Positions 29,209-38,716 are shown, counted from the stretch's first letter. The stretch: DNA of 64,000 bases from Pseudomonas graminis (GCF_013201545.1 NZ_CP053746.1:5160501-5224500); one strand, 5' to 3'. The notes: generated by a model from the letters alone, not told the origin. Program-made: numbers and translations.

Positions 29209-31401
29209 ATGTCCGAATCACAATCATCTGCCGCGATGCTCTCGCGTCGTGGATTGCTCAAAGGCAGTGCGCTGCTGGGCGGGCTGGTCATCGGCACCTA
29301 CCTGCCGGCGTCAGTCACCCGTAGCTTCGCCGCCGACCTGGTCCAAGGCGCGAGCCTGGGCGACAACGCCGAACAAGGCTATGGCGCGTTTGTGCGCATT
29401 GACCACAGCGGCGCCGTTACGCTGATTTCGCCGAAGATCGAAATGGGCCAGGGCGTGCAGACCGGCATTGCCATGATGGTCGCCGAAGAGCTCGAAGTGC
29501 CGCTGAGCCAGATCACCATCACCGAAGCGCCGCCCAATGCAGCGCTGTACACCGATGCGTTGCTGAGCTTCCAGGCCACCGGCGGCTCGACCTCCACCCG
29601 CTACAGCTGGGAGCCCCTGCGCAAGGCCGGCGCCGGCGCGCGCATTGTGCTGATCCAGGCCGCGGCCATGCGCTGGAAAGTCGCGCCGAGCCAATGCCAC
29701 GCCGAGAACGGCCGGGTCATCGGCCCGAACGGTCAAAGTGCCGGCTACGGCGAGCTGGTTGACGCCGCCGCGAAGTTGCCACTGCCGACCGAGATCCCGC
29801 TCAAAGCCGTCAGCGAATTCAAGCTGCTGGGCAAACCGGTTCAGCGCCTGGACACCCCGAACAAGGTCAACGGCACCGCGAAATTCACCATCGACCTGCA
29901 AGTGCCCGGGATGCTGATTGCCTCCACCCTCACCTGCCCGGTTCACGGCGGCACGCTGCGCGGCGTGAAGAACGAAGACGCTGCGCGCAAGGTCCCCGGG
30001 GTGCGCGACATCGTGCGCCTGGACAACGCGGTGGCGGTGACGGCGAGCAATTTCTGGTCCTGTCAGCAAGCGCTCAAGGCCCTCGACATCGATTGGGACC
30101 TTGGCCCCCATGCCGCTCTGGATTCAGCGCAGCTGGACAAATCGCTGTTCGAGGCCAGCGCAGGCGACGGTGTGTTCGCACACCAATCCGGTGACATCGC
30201 CGGCGCACTGAAAAACGCTTCCAGCCGCTTCGAAGCCATCTACGAACAACCTTTCCTGTCCCACTCCCCACTGGAGCCGATGACCTGCGTCGCCCATGTG
30301 CGCGCCGACGCGTGCGAGTTGTGGGTCGGCTGCCAGGCGCCGGGGATGGCCCAGGCGGGCGCTGCCAAAGTCTGCGGCATGCCGGTGGAAAAAGTGGTGA
30401 TCCACAACCAGCTGATCGGCGGCGGTTTTGGCCGTCGTCTGGAATCCGACTTCATCTTCCAGGCCGTGGACATCGCGCGCCAGTTGAGCTACCCGATCAA
30501 GCTGATCTGGAGCCGTGAAGAAGACATGACCCACGACCGTTATCGTCCGCACTACGTCGATCGCCTCAACGCGGCGCTGGACAAAGACCTGCGTCCGGTG
30601 GGCTGGGAGCATCGGATCGCCGGTGCCTCGGTCGTCGCGGCCTACATCGGCGCGTTGCCGGCCGACGGCGTCGATGGCGATGCCGTCGAAGTGGCGAAAG
30701 ACCCGATCTACACCCTGCCCAACCTGCAGGTGCGCTACATCCGTCACGACCCCGAGGTGATCCCGGTTTCGTGGTGGCGTGGCGTCGGGCCGCTACGCAG
30801 CACCTATGCCATCGAAAGCTTCATCGACGAGCTGGCGCACAACGCCAAGGTCGATCCGGTGAAATACCGCCTGGCGCTGATGCAGTCGCAACCCCGCGCC
30901 CAGGCAGTGCTGACCAAAGCGGCGGAACTGGTGGAGTGGGACAAACCGCTGCCTGCCGGTTCCGGCCGTGGCGTGGCGGTGACGGCGGTGTTCGGCAGCT
31001 TCGTTGCGACCATCGTCGAGCTGGAGAAGCAAGGCGACAAAGGCCTGCGCATCAAGCGGCTGGTGACGGCCATCGACTGCGGCTTCGCGACCAACCCGAC
31101 CTCCGTAGCGTCGCAGATGGAAGGCGGCACGCTGTTCGGTCTGTCGGCCGCGTTGTTCAACGAAATCCTCATCGAGAAGGGTCAAGTGCAGCAGACCAAC
31201 TTCCACGAATATCGGCAGATCCGCATGAGCGACGCGCCACCGGTGGAGGTGCACATCGTCGACAGCGTCGAGACCCCTGGCGGTGTTGGTGAAACCGGTG
31301 CCGTGCCGGCCGCAGCCGCGCTGGTCAATGCGGTGTACGCCGCGACCGGTGTGCGTGAGCGTCGTTTGCCGTTGAGCCGCTTTGGCTATTTCACTGTTTG
31401 A
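29209..31401 (+). CDS. Molybdenum hydroxylase, Moco-binding large subunit (IorB-like, Tat-exported)
   Basis: A 730-residue catalytic subunit. The N-terminus has a twin-arginine signal, SRRGLLKGSALLGGLVIG, so the complex is likely periplasmic. Moco-domain motifs include IEMGQGVQTGIAMMVAEELE, QLIGGGFGRRLESDF, SWWRGVGPLRSTYAIESFID and, near the C-terminus, GGVGETGAVPAAAALVNA with the catalytic Glu. I start at ATG 29209 (GGAAG upstream), because the longer frame overlaps the small subunit. FAD and CO-dehydrogenase M subunits are absent, as in IorAB. Its stop is 10 nt before the cytochrome start. Confidence 0.94.
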   Translation: MSESQSSAAMLSRRGLLKGSALLGGLVIGTYLPASVTRSFAADLVQGASLGDNAEQGYGAFVRIDHSGAVTLISPKIEMGQGVQTGIAMMVAEELEVPLSQITITEAPPNAALYTDALLSFQATGGSTSTRYSWEPLRKAGAGARIVLIQAAAMRWKVAPSQCHAENGRVIGPNGQSAGYGELVDAAAKLPLPTEIPLKAVSEFKLLGKPVQRLDTPNKVNGTAKFTIDLQVPGMLIASTLTCPVHGGTLRGVKNEDAARKVPGVRDIVRLDNAVAVTASNFWSCQQALKALDIDWDLGPHAALDSAQLDKSLFEASAGDGVFAHQSGDIAGALKNASSRFEAIYEQPFLSHSPLEPMTCVAHVRADACELWVGCQAPGMAQAGAAKVCGMPVEKVVIHNQLIGGGFGRRLESDFIFQAVDIARQLSYPIKLIWSREEDMTHDRYRPHYVDRLNAALDKDLRPVGWEHRIAGASVVAAYIGALPADGVDGDAVEVAKDPIYTLPNLQVRYIRHDPEVIPVSWWRGVGPLRSTYAIESFIDELAHNAKVDPVKYRLALMQSQPRAQAVLTKAAELVEWDKPLPAGSGRGVAVTAVFGSFVATIVELEKQGDKGLRIKRLVTAIDCGFATNPTSVASQMEGGTLFGLSAALFNEILIEKGQVQQTNFHEYRQIRMSDAPPVEVHIVDSVETPGGVGETGAVPAAAALVNAVYAATGVRERRLPLSRFGYFTV

Positions 31402-31411
31402 GGAGCGCGTC

Positions 31412-32629
31412 ATGAACGTTTTCAACACTGCGCTCGGACTTGTGGCCGGTTTGCTGGCCAGCACCGTTTACGCGAGCGACACCCCGGCGATGAGCAAGGG
31501 CGAATACCTGACCCGCGCCGCTGATTGCGTGGCCTGCCACGTCGTGCCGGGCGGCAAGCCGTACGCCGGCGGGCTGGAATTCAAGTTGCCGTTCGGCAGC
31601 CTGTATTCCCCTAACATCACCCCGGACAAAGAAACCGGGATCGGCAACTGGACCGACGACGAGTTCGTCGATGCGCTGCAGAAGGGCGTGGGCAAGGACG
31701 GCAAGCATTACTACCCGGCCTTCCCTTACACCTCGTACACGCTGATGTCCCGCGAAGACATTCTGGCGATCAAGGGCTATCTGTTCAGTCTGGAACCGGT
31801 GAAGCAGATGCCGCCTGAGAACAAGATCTCGTTCCCGTTCAATCAGCGCTGGGGAATGATGTTCTGGAACGCGATTTTCGCCGGCAACGAACGCTTCGTC
31901 CCGGACAGCAAGCAATCGGCCGAATGGAACCGTGGCGCGTATCTGGTGCAGGGCCCAGGCCATTGCGGCGAATGCCACACCCCACGCAACATCTTCCAGG
32001 CAATGAGCTCCGGCAATTCCTTGGCCGGTGCTGAACTGGGCAACTGGATGGCCTACAACATCAGCTCCGACGCCAAATACGGCATCGGCGCCTGGCCGGA
32101 AGACGCCATCGTCAGCTACCTGTCCAAGGGCTACGCGGCCGGTTTCGGCGGTGCGGGCGGGCCGATGGGTGACGCGGTCGAGCACAGCCTGCGCTATCTC
32201 GATCCGGCGGACCTGAAAGCCATCGCGGTGTACCTAAAGAGCACGCCGGCCAGAAGCGAAGGCATCCCCCGCCCAACCATGGCGGTGAACGACGCCGCGC
32301 TGCAAAAGGGGCTCGGCCAGAAGCTGTTCAACGACACCTGCGTGGCCTGTCACCAGATCGACGGTAGCGGGCGGCAATCATCGGCGGGTGGGTTGGCCGG
32401 CTTGAAAACCGTCAACGACCCCAAAGGCCGAAACGTGATGGCGACGCTGCTGGAAGGTCACACGCCAACGGCGGCACGGGTCGACCAGCGCATGCCTGAC
32501 TTCGCCCGCAGCTACAGCGACGCTGAACTGGCGGCCGTGAGCACCTTCGTGCTGCGTCGGTTCGGTCAGAGCGACGGCGAGGTCAAAGCCGAAGACGTCG
32601 CGAAGAACCGCGCCAGCGCGTTGCATTGA
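31412..32629 (+). CDS. Triheme cytochrome c, electron acceptor of the molybdenum hydroxylase
   Basis: A 405-residue protein with a Sec signal (MNVFNTALGLVAGLLASTVYA) and three CxxCH haem sites: CVACHVV near residue 38, CGECHTPRN in the middle, and CVACHQID near 305. This three-domain layout matches the cytochrome subunits of membrane alcohol and aldehyde dehydrogenases, which pass electrons to ubiquinone or the oxidases. GAGGAG overlaps the stop of the preceding gene, indicating translational coupling. There is no obvious C-terminal membrane anchor. Confidence 0.94.
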   Translation: MNVFNTALGLVAGLLASTVYASDTPAMSKGEYLTRAADCVACHVVPGGKPYAGGLEFKLPFGSLYSPNITPDKETGIGNWTDDEFVDALQKGVGKDGKHYYPAFPYTSYTLMSREDILAIKGYLFSLEPVKQMPPENKISFPFNQRWGMMFWNAIFAGNERFVPDSKQSAEWNRGAYLVQGPGHCGECHTPRNIFQAMSSGNSLAGAELGNWMAYNISSDAKYGIGAWPEDAIVSYLSKGYAAGFGGAGGPMGDAVEHSLRYLDPADLKAIAVYLKSTPARSEGIPRPTMAVNDAALQKGLGQKLFNDTCVACHQIDGSGRQSSAGGLAGLKTVNDPKGRNVMATLLEGHTPTAARVDQRMPDFARSYSDAELAAVSTFVLRRFGQSDGEVKAEDVAKNRASALH

Positions 32630-32690
32630 TGGAGGGGTGGCGCCGCTGATTCTCCTCTGAGTCAGCCGCGCTGCCAGGCCATTCGGCGGT

Positions 32691-33086
32691 TCAGGGCTTC
32701 GGCACCTGCGCCGCCACCGCCGCCTTGTCGATCACCGACTCGACGTTGACGATACGCCCCGCCTCAAACGTGTAGAACACGTTCTCCGTAAACCTTACCC
32801 TCCTCCCGTTCACCGGCACATCGAACAGCTCGCCCACCGGCGTGCAGTCGAACATAAGCCGCGCGGCAATGTACGGTGGTTCTGCGATCAGCCGATCAAT
32901 AACGAACCGCAGGTCGGGAATGGCGCGGAAATCCTGCTCCAGCATTTGCCGATAGCCGGCCAGCCCAACGCGTTCGCCGTTGTAATACACGTCCTCGCCC
33001 ACGAAGTCGCCCAACGAAGGCCAGTCCTGGCGATTGAGGCAGGCGATATAGCCGGTGTAGAGGTCTTTGAGTGTCAGGTGGTCCAT
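32691..33086 (-). CDS. SnoaL/NTF2-like ester-cyclase family protein
   Basis: A 131-residue cone-fold protein. NLRQ-type features are replaced by YTGYIACLNRQDWPSLGDFV, then YRQMLEQDFRAIPDLRFVID and VRFTENVFYTFEAGRIVNVE, the arrangement of SnoaL-like polyketide cyclases and bacterial relatives. The catalytic Asp/His pair of true cyclases is not obvious, so an enzymatic role is uncertain. It is 24 nt downstream of the LysR gene in the same direction and probably co-transcribed. Confidence 0.82.
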   Translation of the reverse strand: MDHLTLKDLYTGYIACLNRQDWPSLGDFVGEDVYYNGERVGLAGYRQMLEQDFRAIPDLRFVIDRLIAEPPYIAARLMFDCTPVGELFDVPVNGRRVRFTENVFYTFEAGRIVNVESVIDKAAVAAQVPKP

Positions 33087-33110
33087 GGTGTCACCCGGTG
33101 TGGAAGGGCG

Positions 33111-34028
33111 TTATTCGAACGCCGTCGTGGTTTTCATCTGCGCGAACAGTTCAACCAGCCAGTCGATGAACACCCTGACCCGATGGTTGAGGTAGCGGTT
33201 GGGTGCGTAAACCACATTGAACGGATAGCCCTCGGGGCGCCAGTCTTCCAGCACCGGCACCAGCGCACCCGTGCGCAAATGCTCGGCGACGGTGTAGTGG
33301 AACGTGTGGATGATTCCCAGCCCTGCCAGCCCAGCTGCCACGTGGGCATTGCTCTCGTTGACGTCGAATATCCCGCCACCGGAAATGTCCAGTCGTTGGT
33401 CACCCTTGCCGAATCGCGCCGGGAGGATGCGCCCGGTGCGCGCGGACAGGTAATTGACCACGGGGAAATCGTTGATCAGTTGCCGAGGATGGGTCGGTGT
33501 GCCAAAGCGCTGAAGATACGCCGGGGACGCGCAGGTGGCCCAGCGCGCCTGACCGAGTGAGCGCGCGGCCAGTGAGAGGTCGCCCAGTTCACCGCCGCGA
33601 ATGCTGCAATCGACGTTATCGGTGATCAGGTCAATGGGCCGGTCGGCCACGCTGACTTCAATCTTGATGTCGGGGTAGCGGGCGTAGAACAGCGGGAGTG
33701 CGGGGATGATCAGCTCGGTGGCCACCGATGATCCGATGTCGACTTTCAAACGGCCTCGAGGACTGAGTTGGGCTGAGCGGAAACTGCCGTCGACTTCTTC
33801 CAGATCCCGGAGCAGCCGGGCCGTCTGCTCGTAATAGGCCGCCCCCTCAGCGGTGACCGCAACATTGCGCGTGGTGCGCTGCAGCAGCTGGACGTTCAAA
33901 TATGCCTCCAGCTCGCGCACCAGTTTGCTGACCGTGGTGGTGGGCATGGCCAGGGAGTCTGCCGCTTTGGTGAATGAGCCGACTTCCACCACACGGGCGA
34001 ATGAGCGAATGGCGAGCAATTGATCCAA
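33111..34028 (-). CDS. LysR-family transcriptional regulator
   Basis: A 305-residue regulator. The helix-turn-helix reads AIRSFARVVEVGSFTKAADSLAM followed by TTTVSKLVRELEAYLNVQLL. The effector domain runs from about residue 90 (GRLKVDIGSSVATELIIPAL). It is divergent from an SDR gene and is followed by the SnoaL-like gene. A perfect inverted repeat (34064-34083) in the divergent promoter region is the likely operator. Control of the SDR gene is inferred. Confidence 0.93.
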   Translation of the reverse strand: MDQLLAIRSFARVVEVGSFTKAADSLAMPTTTVSKLVRELEAYLNVQLLQRTTRNVAVTAEGAAYYEQTARLLRDLEEVDGSFRSAQLSPRGRLKVDIGSSVATELIIPALPLFYARYPDIKIEVSVADRPIDLITDNVDCSIRGGELGDLSLAARSLGQARWATCASPAYLQRFGTPTHPRQLINDFPVVNYLSARTGRILPARFGKGDQRLDISGGGIFDVNESNAHVAAGLAGLGIIHTFHYTVAEHLRTGALVPVLEDWRPEGYPFNVVYAPNRYLNHRVRVFIDWLVELFAQMKTTTAFE

Positions 34029-34063
34029 GGGGCCTCTCCGAAACAGGTGTGCTGCAACTGGGT

Positions 34064-34083
34064 TTGTGCACGTGTATGCACAA
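34064..34083. promoter_or_regulatory. Perfect inverted repeat between LysR and SDR genes
   Basis: TTGTGCA (34064-34070), six bases, then TGCACAA (34077-34083). This 7-bp perfect inverted repeat lies 36 nt before the LysR start and about 100 nt before the SDR start. It contains the T-N11-A spacing of LysR boxes and is the best operator candidate for this pair. Confidence 0.55.
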
Positions 34084-34179
34084 TGTAGGTGGTAAATCGC
34101 TATTTTTCAGCAAATTCCCTGGGCCTAGAGTGGCTTCACCGGCCCGATCGGGCCCACTCACTGAACCGGAGCACTGGAA

Positions 34180-34929
34180 ATGACTGACAAACTTGCAGGC
34201 AAAATCGCACTGATCACCGGCGCCACCAGCGGCATCGGCCTGGCTTCCGCCAAGGCATTCGCCGCACAGGGCGCCACGGTATTCGTTACCGGGCGCCGTC
34301 AGGCCGAACTCGATGCAGCGGTGGCGGCAATCGGCAGCGCGGCGACCGGCATTCAGGGCGACATTGCCAAGGCCGAGGACCTGGAGCGGATCTACGCGCA
34401 GATCAAACGACAGGCCGGCCACCTCGATATTCTTTTCGCTAACGCCGGCGGCGGCGACATGATGCCGCTGGACGCCATCACCGAGGAGCACTTTGACCGG
34501 ATCTTCGGCATCAACGTCAGGGGCACGCTGTTCACCGTGCAGAAAGCACTGCCCCTGCTCAAGGACGGCAGCTCGATCATCCTCACCGGGTCGACCACCT
34601 CGGTACAGGGTACCGCGAATTTCAGCGTCTACAGCGCCAGCAAGGCGGCCGTGCGCAACTTCGCGCGTTCGTGGCTGCTCGACCTGCAACCACGCAACAT
34701 CCGCGTGAACGTCATCAGCCCCGGCCCGGTGCGCACGGCAGGTCTGGGTGATCTGGTGCCGGCCGACCAGACCCAGGGCCTGCTCGATCACCTCGCCTCG
34801 CTGGTGCCGATCAAACGCCTGGGCGAGCCCGAAGAAATCGCCAAAGTGGCCGTGTTCCTGGGCTCCGATGACAGTACGTTCATCAACGGGATCGAGCTCT
34901 TTGTGGATGGCGGGATCGCGCAGATCTGA
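34180..34929 (+). CDS. Short-chain dehydrogenase/reductase (SDR)
   Basis: A 249-residue classical SDR. The cofactor motif is TGATSGIG (13-20), the structural motif ANAGGGD is near 88-93, and the catalytic set is S138, Y151 and K155 in STTSVQGTANFSVYSASKAA. The C-terminal SDDSTFINGIELFVDGG is typical. The arginines after beta-2 (VTGRRQAEL) suggest NADPH preference. It is divergent from a LysR regulator. The substrate is unknown. Confidence 0.93.
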   Translation: MTDKLAGKIALITGATSGIGLASAKAFAAQGATVFVTGRRQAELDAAVAAIGSAATGIQGDIAKAEDLERIYAQIKRQAGHLDILFANAGGGDMMPLDAITEEHFDRIFGINVRGTLFTVQKALPLLKDGSSIILTGSTTSVQGTANFSVYSASKAAVRNFARSWLLDLQPRNIRVNVISPGPVRTAGLGDLVPADQTQGLLDHLASLVPIKRLGEPEEIAKVAVFLGSDDSTFINGIELFVDGGIAQI

Positions 34930-34970
34930 GGACGTCATTCGGACTACGTTAACCCCACTGGAGGCCTTCT

Positions 34971-35491
34971 AGTGGGACTGGCTTTAGCCGGGAATACGCC
35001 AGTGGGAACACCCTCAAATTTGCAGTGTGACGACTGACGCTTTCCCGGCTAAAGCCGGTCCCACTGGATGACTGCGGTGTGTCAGTTACATCGGGACACC
35101 ATCAGTGCCGCTGGATACACGCGACGCTTTTAGTGGACCGGCTTTAGCCGGGAAAAGGCCAGTGTGAACACCATCACTTTTGCAGTGTGACCGCTGACGC
35201 CTTCCCGGCTGAAGCCGGTCCCACTGGATGACTGCGGTGTGGCAGTTTCATCTGGGACACACCGACTGCGCTGGATGCATACATGTTTGTGTAGGACTGG
35301 CTTCAGCCGGGAAGAGGCCTGCGTAAACACCATCAATTCTGCAGTGTGACGACTGACGTTTTCCCGGCTGAAGCCGGTCCTAGAAGATGAGCGCGCTTTC
35401 GTAGGACCGGCTTTAGCCGGGAAAAAGCCAGTGTGAACCCCATCAAATTCGCAGTGTGACCGCTGACGCCTTCCCGGCTGAAGCCGGTCCT
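34971..35491. repeat. Tandem array of four class 2 REP pairs
   Basis: Four REP pairs start near 34972, 35133, 35291 and 35401. Each has the form GGACCGGCTTTAGCCGGGAA, then CAGTGTGACNGCTGACGC, then the inverted REP. The first three are about 160 nt apart and share the spacer CACTGGATGACTGCGGTGTG; the fourth is 110 nt away. This fills the 659-nt gap between the SDR and Nudix genes and was probably built by unequal duplication. No gene is present in it. Confidence 0.9.
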
Positions 35492-35588
35492 CCCAGGTTT
35501 ACTGCGGCGTGTCAGTCCCCTTGGCTGCAGGCGATGCCTCAGCCAGGAAGTGCTAGGTTATCCGCACTGACTCACTCAAGGCGCAATC

Positions 35589-36014
35589 ATGTCCACTCAC
35601 CCTCCTTTCTCCGGCGCGAAAGTGGCGATTCTGTGCAACGGGACATTGCTCACTTACCAGCGCGATGACAAGCCGGAGATCCCGTGGCCGAATCTGTGGG
35701 ACCTGCCCGGCGGTGGCCGTGAGGGTGACGAGACGCCGGAAGAGTGCGCCGTGCGGGAGACGCTGGAGGAGTTCGGCATCATTCTCGACCCCGCTTCGTT
35801 CATCTACAAACGGGTCTATCCCGGTCAGGGCCTCAGCGGGCTCGACACCTGGTTCTTCGTCGCTGAAGTGGCAGAAGGCTTATTCGATCAGGTGGTATTT
35901 GGCGATGAAGGCCAGCGCTGGCAGGTGATGACAGTCGACGGTTTTTTAGCAATGGACAACGCCGTGGACCGCCTGCAACACCGCTTGCGGCAGTTCATGA
36001 CTCAGCCGGACTGA
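35589..36014 (+). CDS. Nudix hydrolase
   Basis: A 141-residue pyrophosphohydrolase. The Nudix box runs from GGGREGDETPEECAVRETLE to EFGI (about residues 41-64) and holds the expected RExxEE metal ligands, here RETLEE. It hydrolyses a nucleoside diphosphate linked to another group; the specific substrate cannot be read. The sequence preceding the box (EIPWPNLWDLP) resembles the MutT/NUDT group. It stands alone between the REP array and the PQQ-dehydrogenase promoter. Confidence 0.92.
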   Translation: MSTHPPFSGAKVAILCNGTLLTYQRDDKPEIPWPNLWDLPGGGREGDETPEECAVRETLEEFGIILDPASFIYKRVYPGQGLSGLDTWFFVAEVAEGLFDQVVFGDEGQRWQVMTVDGFLAMDNAVDRLQHRLRQFMTQPD

Positions 36015-36065
36015 GGCATCAGCGCGCGGCAAGCGGCTGCAAGAAACACTGCAGTGCGAGACAAA

Positions 36066-36124
36066 TTGACGCAGCGCGTCCTTTTTTTGCTATCGTCGCC
36101 GGAATTAACTAACCGGTTAACTAA
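36066..36124 (+). promoter_or_regulatory. Promoter and operator of the membrane PQQ dehydrogenase
   Basis: A sigma-70-like -35 TTGACG (36066-36071) and -10 TGCTAT (36088-36093) have 16-nt spacing. Just downstream, where a repressor would block initiation, is TTAACTAACCGGTTAACTAA (36105-36124), with a perfect 10-bp core palindrome TAACCGGTTA. The core resembles LacI-family operators such as PtxS, but the match is not specific. Confidence 0.5.
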
Positions 36125-36238
36125 GCATTAGATCGTGCCGTGCATTCGGCTACACCACAACGACGATGCGTTAAACCTTTGCTCTCACCTCACTTGATCG
36201 GTCCCCCCGACCCTTCATCGCGTCCGCAGGAATGCCTC

Positions 36239-38662
36239 ATGAATCACTCACAACCTTCGGCAGCCGTCAGCCGCTGGCCCATTCGGGTCGTCGCGCTGGG
36301 CGTGCTGGTTTTCGGATTACTTTTTGCAGCGGGCGGCGGCTATCTCGTCACGCTGGGCGGCAGCGCGTATTTCCTGCTGGCCGGACTTGGCCTGATTCTC
36401 TCCGCCGTTCAGCTGTTCCGGCGTCGCCTGTCAGGCGCCTGGCTGTTTGCAGCGGTGATGCTGCTCACGCTGATCTGGGCGCTGGTGGATGCCGGGCTGG
36501 TGTTCTGGCCGCTGGTTTCCCGCCTGTTTGCCCTCGGCGTGCTGAGCCTGCTGGTCGCGCTGATTTACCCTTCCCTGCGCAAGGCTAACGGGCTGGCAGC
36601 CGGTCGCGGCGGTTACCTCGTTGGCGGTGTGTTGGCGGTCGCGATGGTCGCCGGGTTCTGGGGGATGTTCCAGCCCCACGCCTCGGTGTCGCCGACAGGG
36701 GATGGTCCGGCGCTGACCAAGGTCGATCCTGCCCACGCGCAGAAAGACTGGGCCCATTACGGCAACGATGAAGGCGGCAGCCGCTTTGCCGCCCTGGACC
36801 AGATCAACCGCGACAACGTCAGCAAGCTGGTGCCGGCCTGGACCTACCACACCGGCGATGTCGCCATCAGCGACGGCAATGGCGCCGAAGACCAGATGAC
36901 GCCGCTGCAGGTCGGCGACAAGGTATTCATCTGCACGCCCCACAACAACGTCATCGCACTGGACGCCGACACCGGCAAGCAGTTGTGGAAGAACGACATC
37001 AATGCCAAATCCGCCGTATGGCAACGCTGCCGCGGACTGGCCTACTTCGACGCCAGCGCAGCCGTAGTGCCACCCACCGACGGCAGCACGCCTGCGGCAT
37101 CGGTCGCAGTGCCTGCCGGCGCCAACTGCCAGCGTCGTCTGCTCACCAACACCGTCGATGCGCGCCTGATTGCCGTGGACGCCGACACTGGCGAGTTCTG
37201 CCAGAGCTTCGGCAACAATGGCCAGGTCGACCTTAAAGCCGGTCTGGGCAACGTGCCGGATTCCTACTATCAACTGTCATCGGCGCCGCTGATGGCCGGG
37301 ACCACCGTGGTCGTCGGCGGTCGTGTGGCCGACAACGTCCAGGCCGACATGCCGGGCGGCGTAATCCGTGGCTTTGACGTGGTCACCGGGCAGATGCGCT
37401 GGGCGTTCGACCCTGGCAATCCCGAAGACAAGCAGGCGCCTGCCGCTGACAAAACCTATGTGCGCAGCACGCCGAACAGTTGGGCGCCGATGTCCTACGA
37501 CCCGGCGATGAACACGCTGTTCCTGCCGATGGGCAGTTCGTCCACGGACATTTATGGCGTCAAGCGCAGCGAGCTCGATCACACCTACGGCGCCTCGGTG
37601 CTGGCATTGAACGCCACTACCGGCGTGCAAAAGTGGGTGTATCAGACGGTCCATAACGACCTCTGGGATTTCGACCTGCCGATGCAGCCGAGCCTGATCG
37701 ACTTCGCCAAACCTGATGGCAGCAAGGTGCCCGCGCTGGTCATCGGCACCAAGGCCGGACAGATTTTCGTCCTCGATCGCCACACCGGCCAGCCACTGAC
37801 CGAGGTCAAGGAAGTCCCGGTCAAGGCGTCTAACATTCCCAACGAACCCTACTCGCCGACCCAGCCGAAATCCGTGGGCATGCCGCAGATCGGCGCGCAG
37901 ACACTGACCGAATCGGACATGTGGGGCGCGACGCCGTTCGACCAGCTGCTGTGCCGGATCTCGTTCAAGAAGATGCGTTACGACGGCCTGTTCACCGCGC
38001 CGGGCACCGACATTTCGCTGAGTTTCCCGGGCTCGCTGGGCGGGATGAACTGGGGCAGCCTGTCGACTGACCCGGTCCACGGTTTCATCTTCGTCAATGA
38101 CATGCGCCTGGGTCTGTGGATTCAGATGGTGCCGCAGTTGAAGGACGCTATAGCTGCGTCCGGCGGTGAAGCGCTGAACACCGGCATGGGCGCCGTGCCG
38201 CTGAAAGGCACGCCGTACGCTGTCAACAAGAACCGCTTCCTGTCGGTGGCGGGTATCCCGTGCCAGGCACCGCCGTTTGGCACGCTGACGGCGATCGACA
38301 TGAAAACCCAGAAGATTGCCTGGCAAGTACCGGTAGGCACCGTGCAGGACACTGGCCCGATGGGCATCAAAATGCACTTGCCGCTGCCAATCGGCATGCC
38401 GACGCTGGGGGGCACGCTGTCGACACAGGGCGGTCTGGTGTTCATCGCCGGCACTCAGGATTACTACCTGCGCGCGTTCAATAGCGCCAATGGCGAAGAG
38501 GCCTGGAAGGCCCGCTTGCCAGTCGGCAGCCAGGGCGGTCCGATGACGTACGTTTCACCGAAGACCGGCAAGCAGTACATCGTCATCACCGCCGGCGGCG
38601 CACGCCAGTCGGCGGATCGCGGTGATTATGTGATTGCCTACGCGTTGCCTGACGGCAAGTAA
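36239..38662 (+). CDS. gcd: Membrane-bound PQQ-dependent dehydrogenase, glucose/quinate/shikimate family (probable glucose dehydrogenase)
   Basis: An 807-residue protein. About 150 N-terminal residues form five hydrophobic segments that anchor it and bind ubiquinone. The rest is an eight-bladed periplasmic PQQ propeller with WAHYGNDEGGSRFAALDQI, QRCRGLAYFD, the active-site NDLWDFDLPMQPSLIDF, and repeated W-motifs (TGVQKWVY, NGEEAWKA). It would oxidise aldoses such as glucose to the lactone in the periplasm. Glucose rather than quinate is favoured by length but not proven. ATG 36239 has AGGA upstream. It is followed by a strong terminator and preceded by a palindromic operator. Confidence 0.88.
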   Translation: MNHSQPSAAVSRWPIRVVALGVLVFGLLFAAGGGYLVTLGGSAYFLLAGLGLILSAVQLFRRRLSGAWLFAAVMLLTLIWALVDAGLVFWPLVSRLFALGVLSLLVALIYPSLRKANGLAAGRGGYLVGGVLAVAMVAGFWGMFQPHASVSPTGDGPALTKVDPAHAQKDWAHYGNDEGGSRFAALDQINRDNVSKLVPAWTYHTGDVAISDGNGAEDQMTPLQVGDKVFICTPHNNVIALDADTGKQLWKNDINAKSAVWQRCRGLAYFDASAAVVPPTDGSTPAASVAVPAGANCQRRLLTNTVDARLIAVDADTGEFCQSFGNNGQVDLKAGLGNVPDSYYQLSSAPLMAGTTVVVGGRVADNVQADMPGGVIRGFDVVTGQMRWAFDPGNPEDKQAPAADKTYVRSTPNSWAPMSYDPAMNTLFLPMGSSSTDIYGVKRSELDHTYGASVLALNATTGVQKWVYQTVHNDLWDFDLPMQPSLIDFAKPDGSKVPALVIGTKAGQIFVLDRHTGQPLTEVKEVPVKASNIPNEPYSPTQPKSVGMPQIGAQTLTESDMWGATPFDQLLCRISFKKMRYDGLFTAPGTDISLSFPGSLGGMNWGSLSTDPVHGFIFVNDMRLGLWIQMVPQLKDAIAASGGEALNTGMGAVPLKGTPYAVNKNRFLSVAGIPCQAPPFGTLTAIDMKTQKIAWQVPVGTVQDTGPMGIKMHLPLPIGMPTLGGTLSTQGGLVFIAGTQDYYLRAFNSANGEEAWKARLPVGSQGGPMTYVSPKTGKQYIVITAGGARQSADRGDYVIAYALPDGK

Positions 38663-38672
38663 CAGCCGCATT

Positions 38673-38716
38673 AAAAAACCGCTGCTGCCTTGATGAGGGG
38701 CGCAGCGGTTTTTTTT
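38673..38716 (+). terminator. Terminator of the PQQ dehydrogenase
   Basis: AAAAAACCGCTGC and GCAGCGGTTTTTTTT form a long stem 11 nt after the stop codon, with a T-run on the plus strand. Confidence 0.88.

Noticed and set aside
34971..35491. CRISPR array
   Set aside because: Repeats are palindromic REPs about 160 nt apart with similar spacers and no cas genes; this is a REP array.
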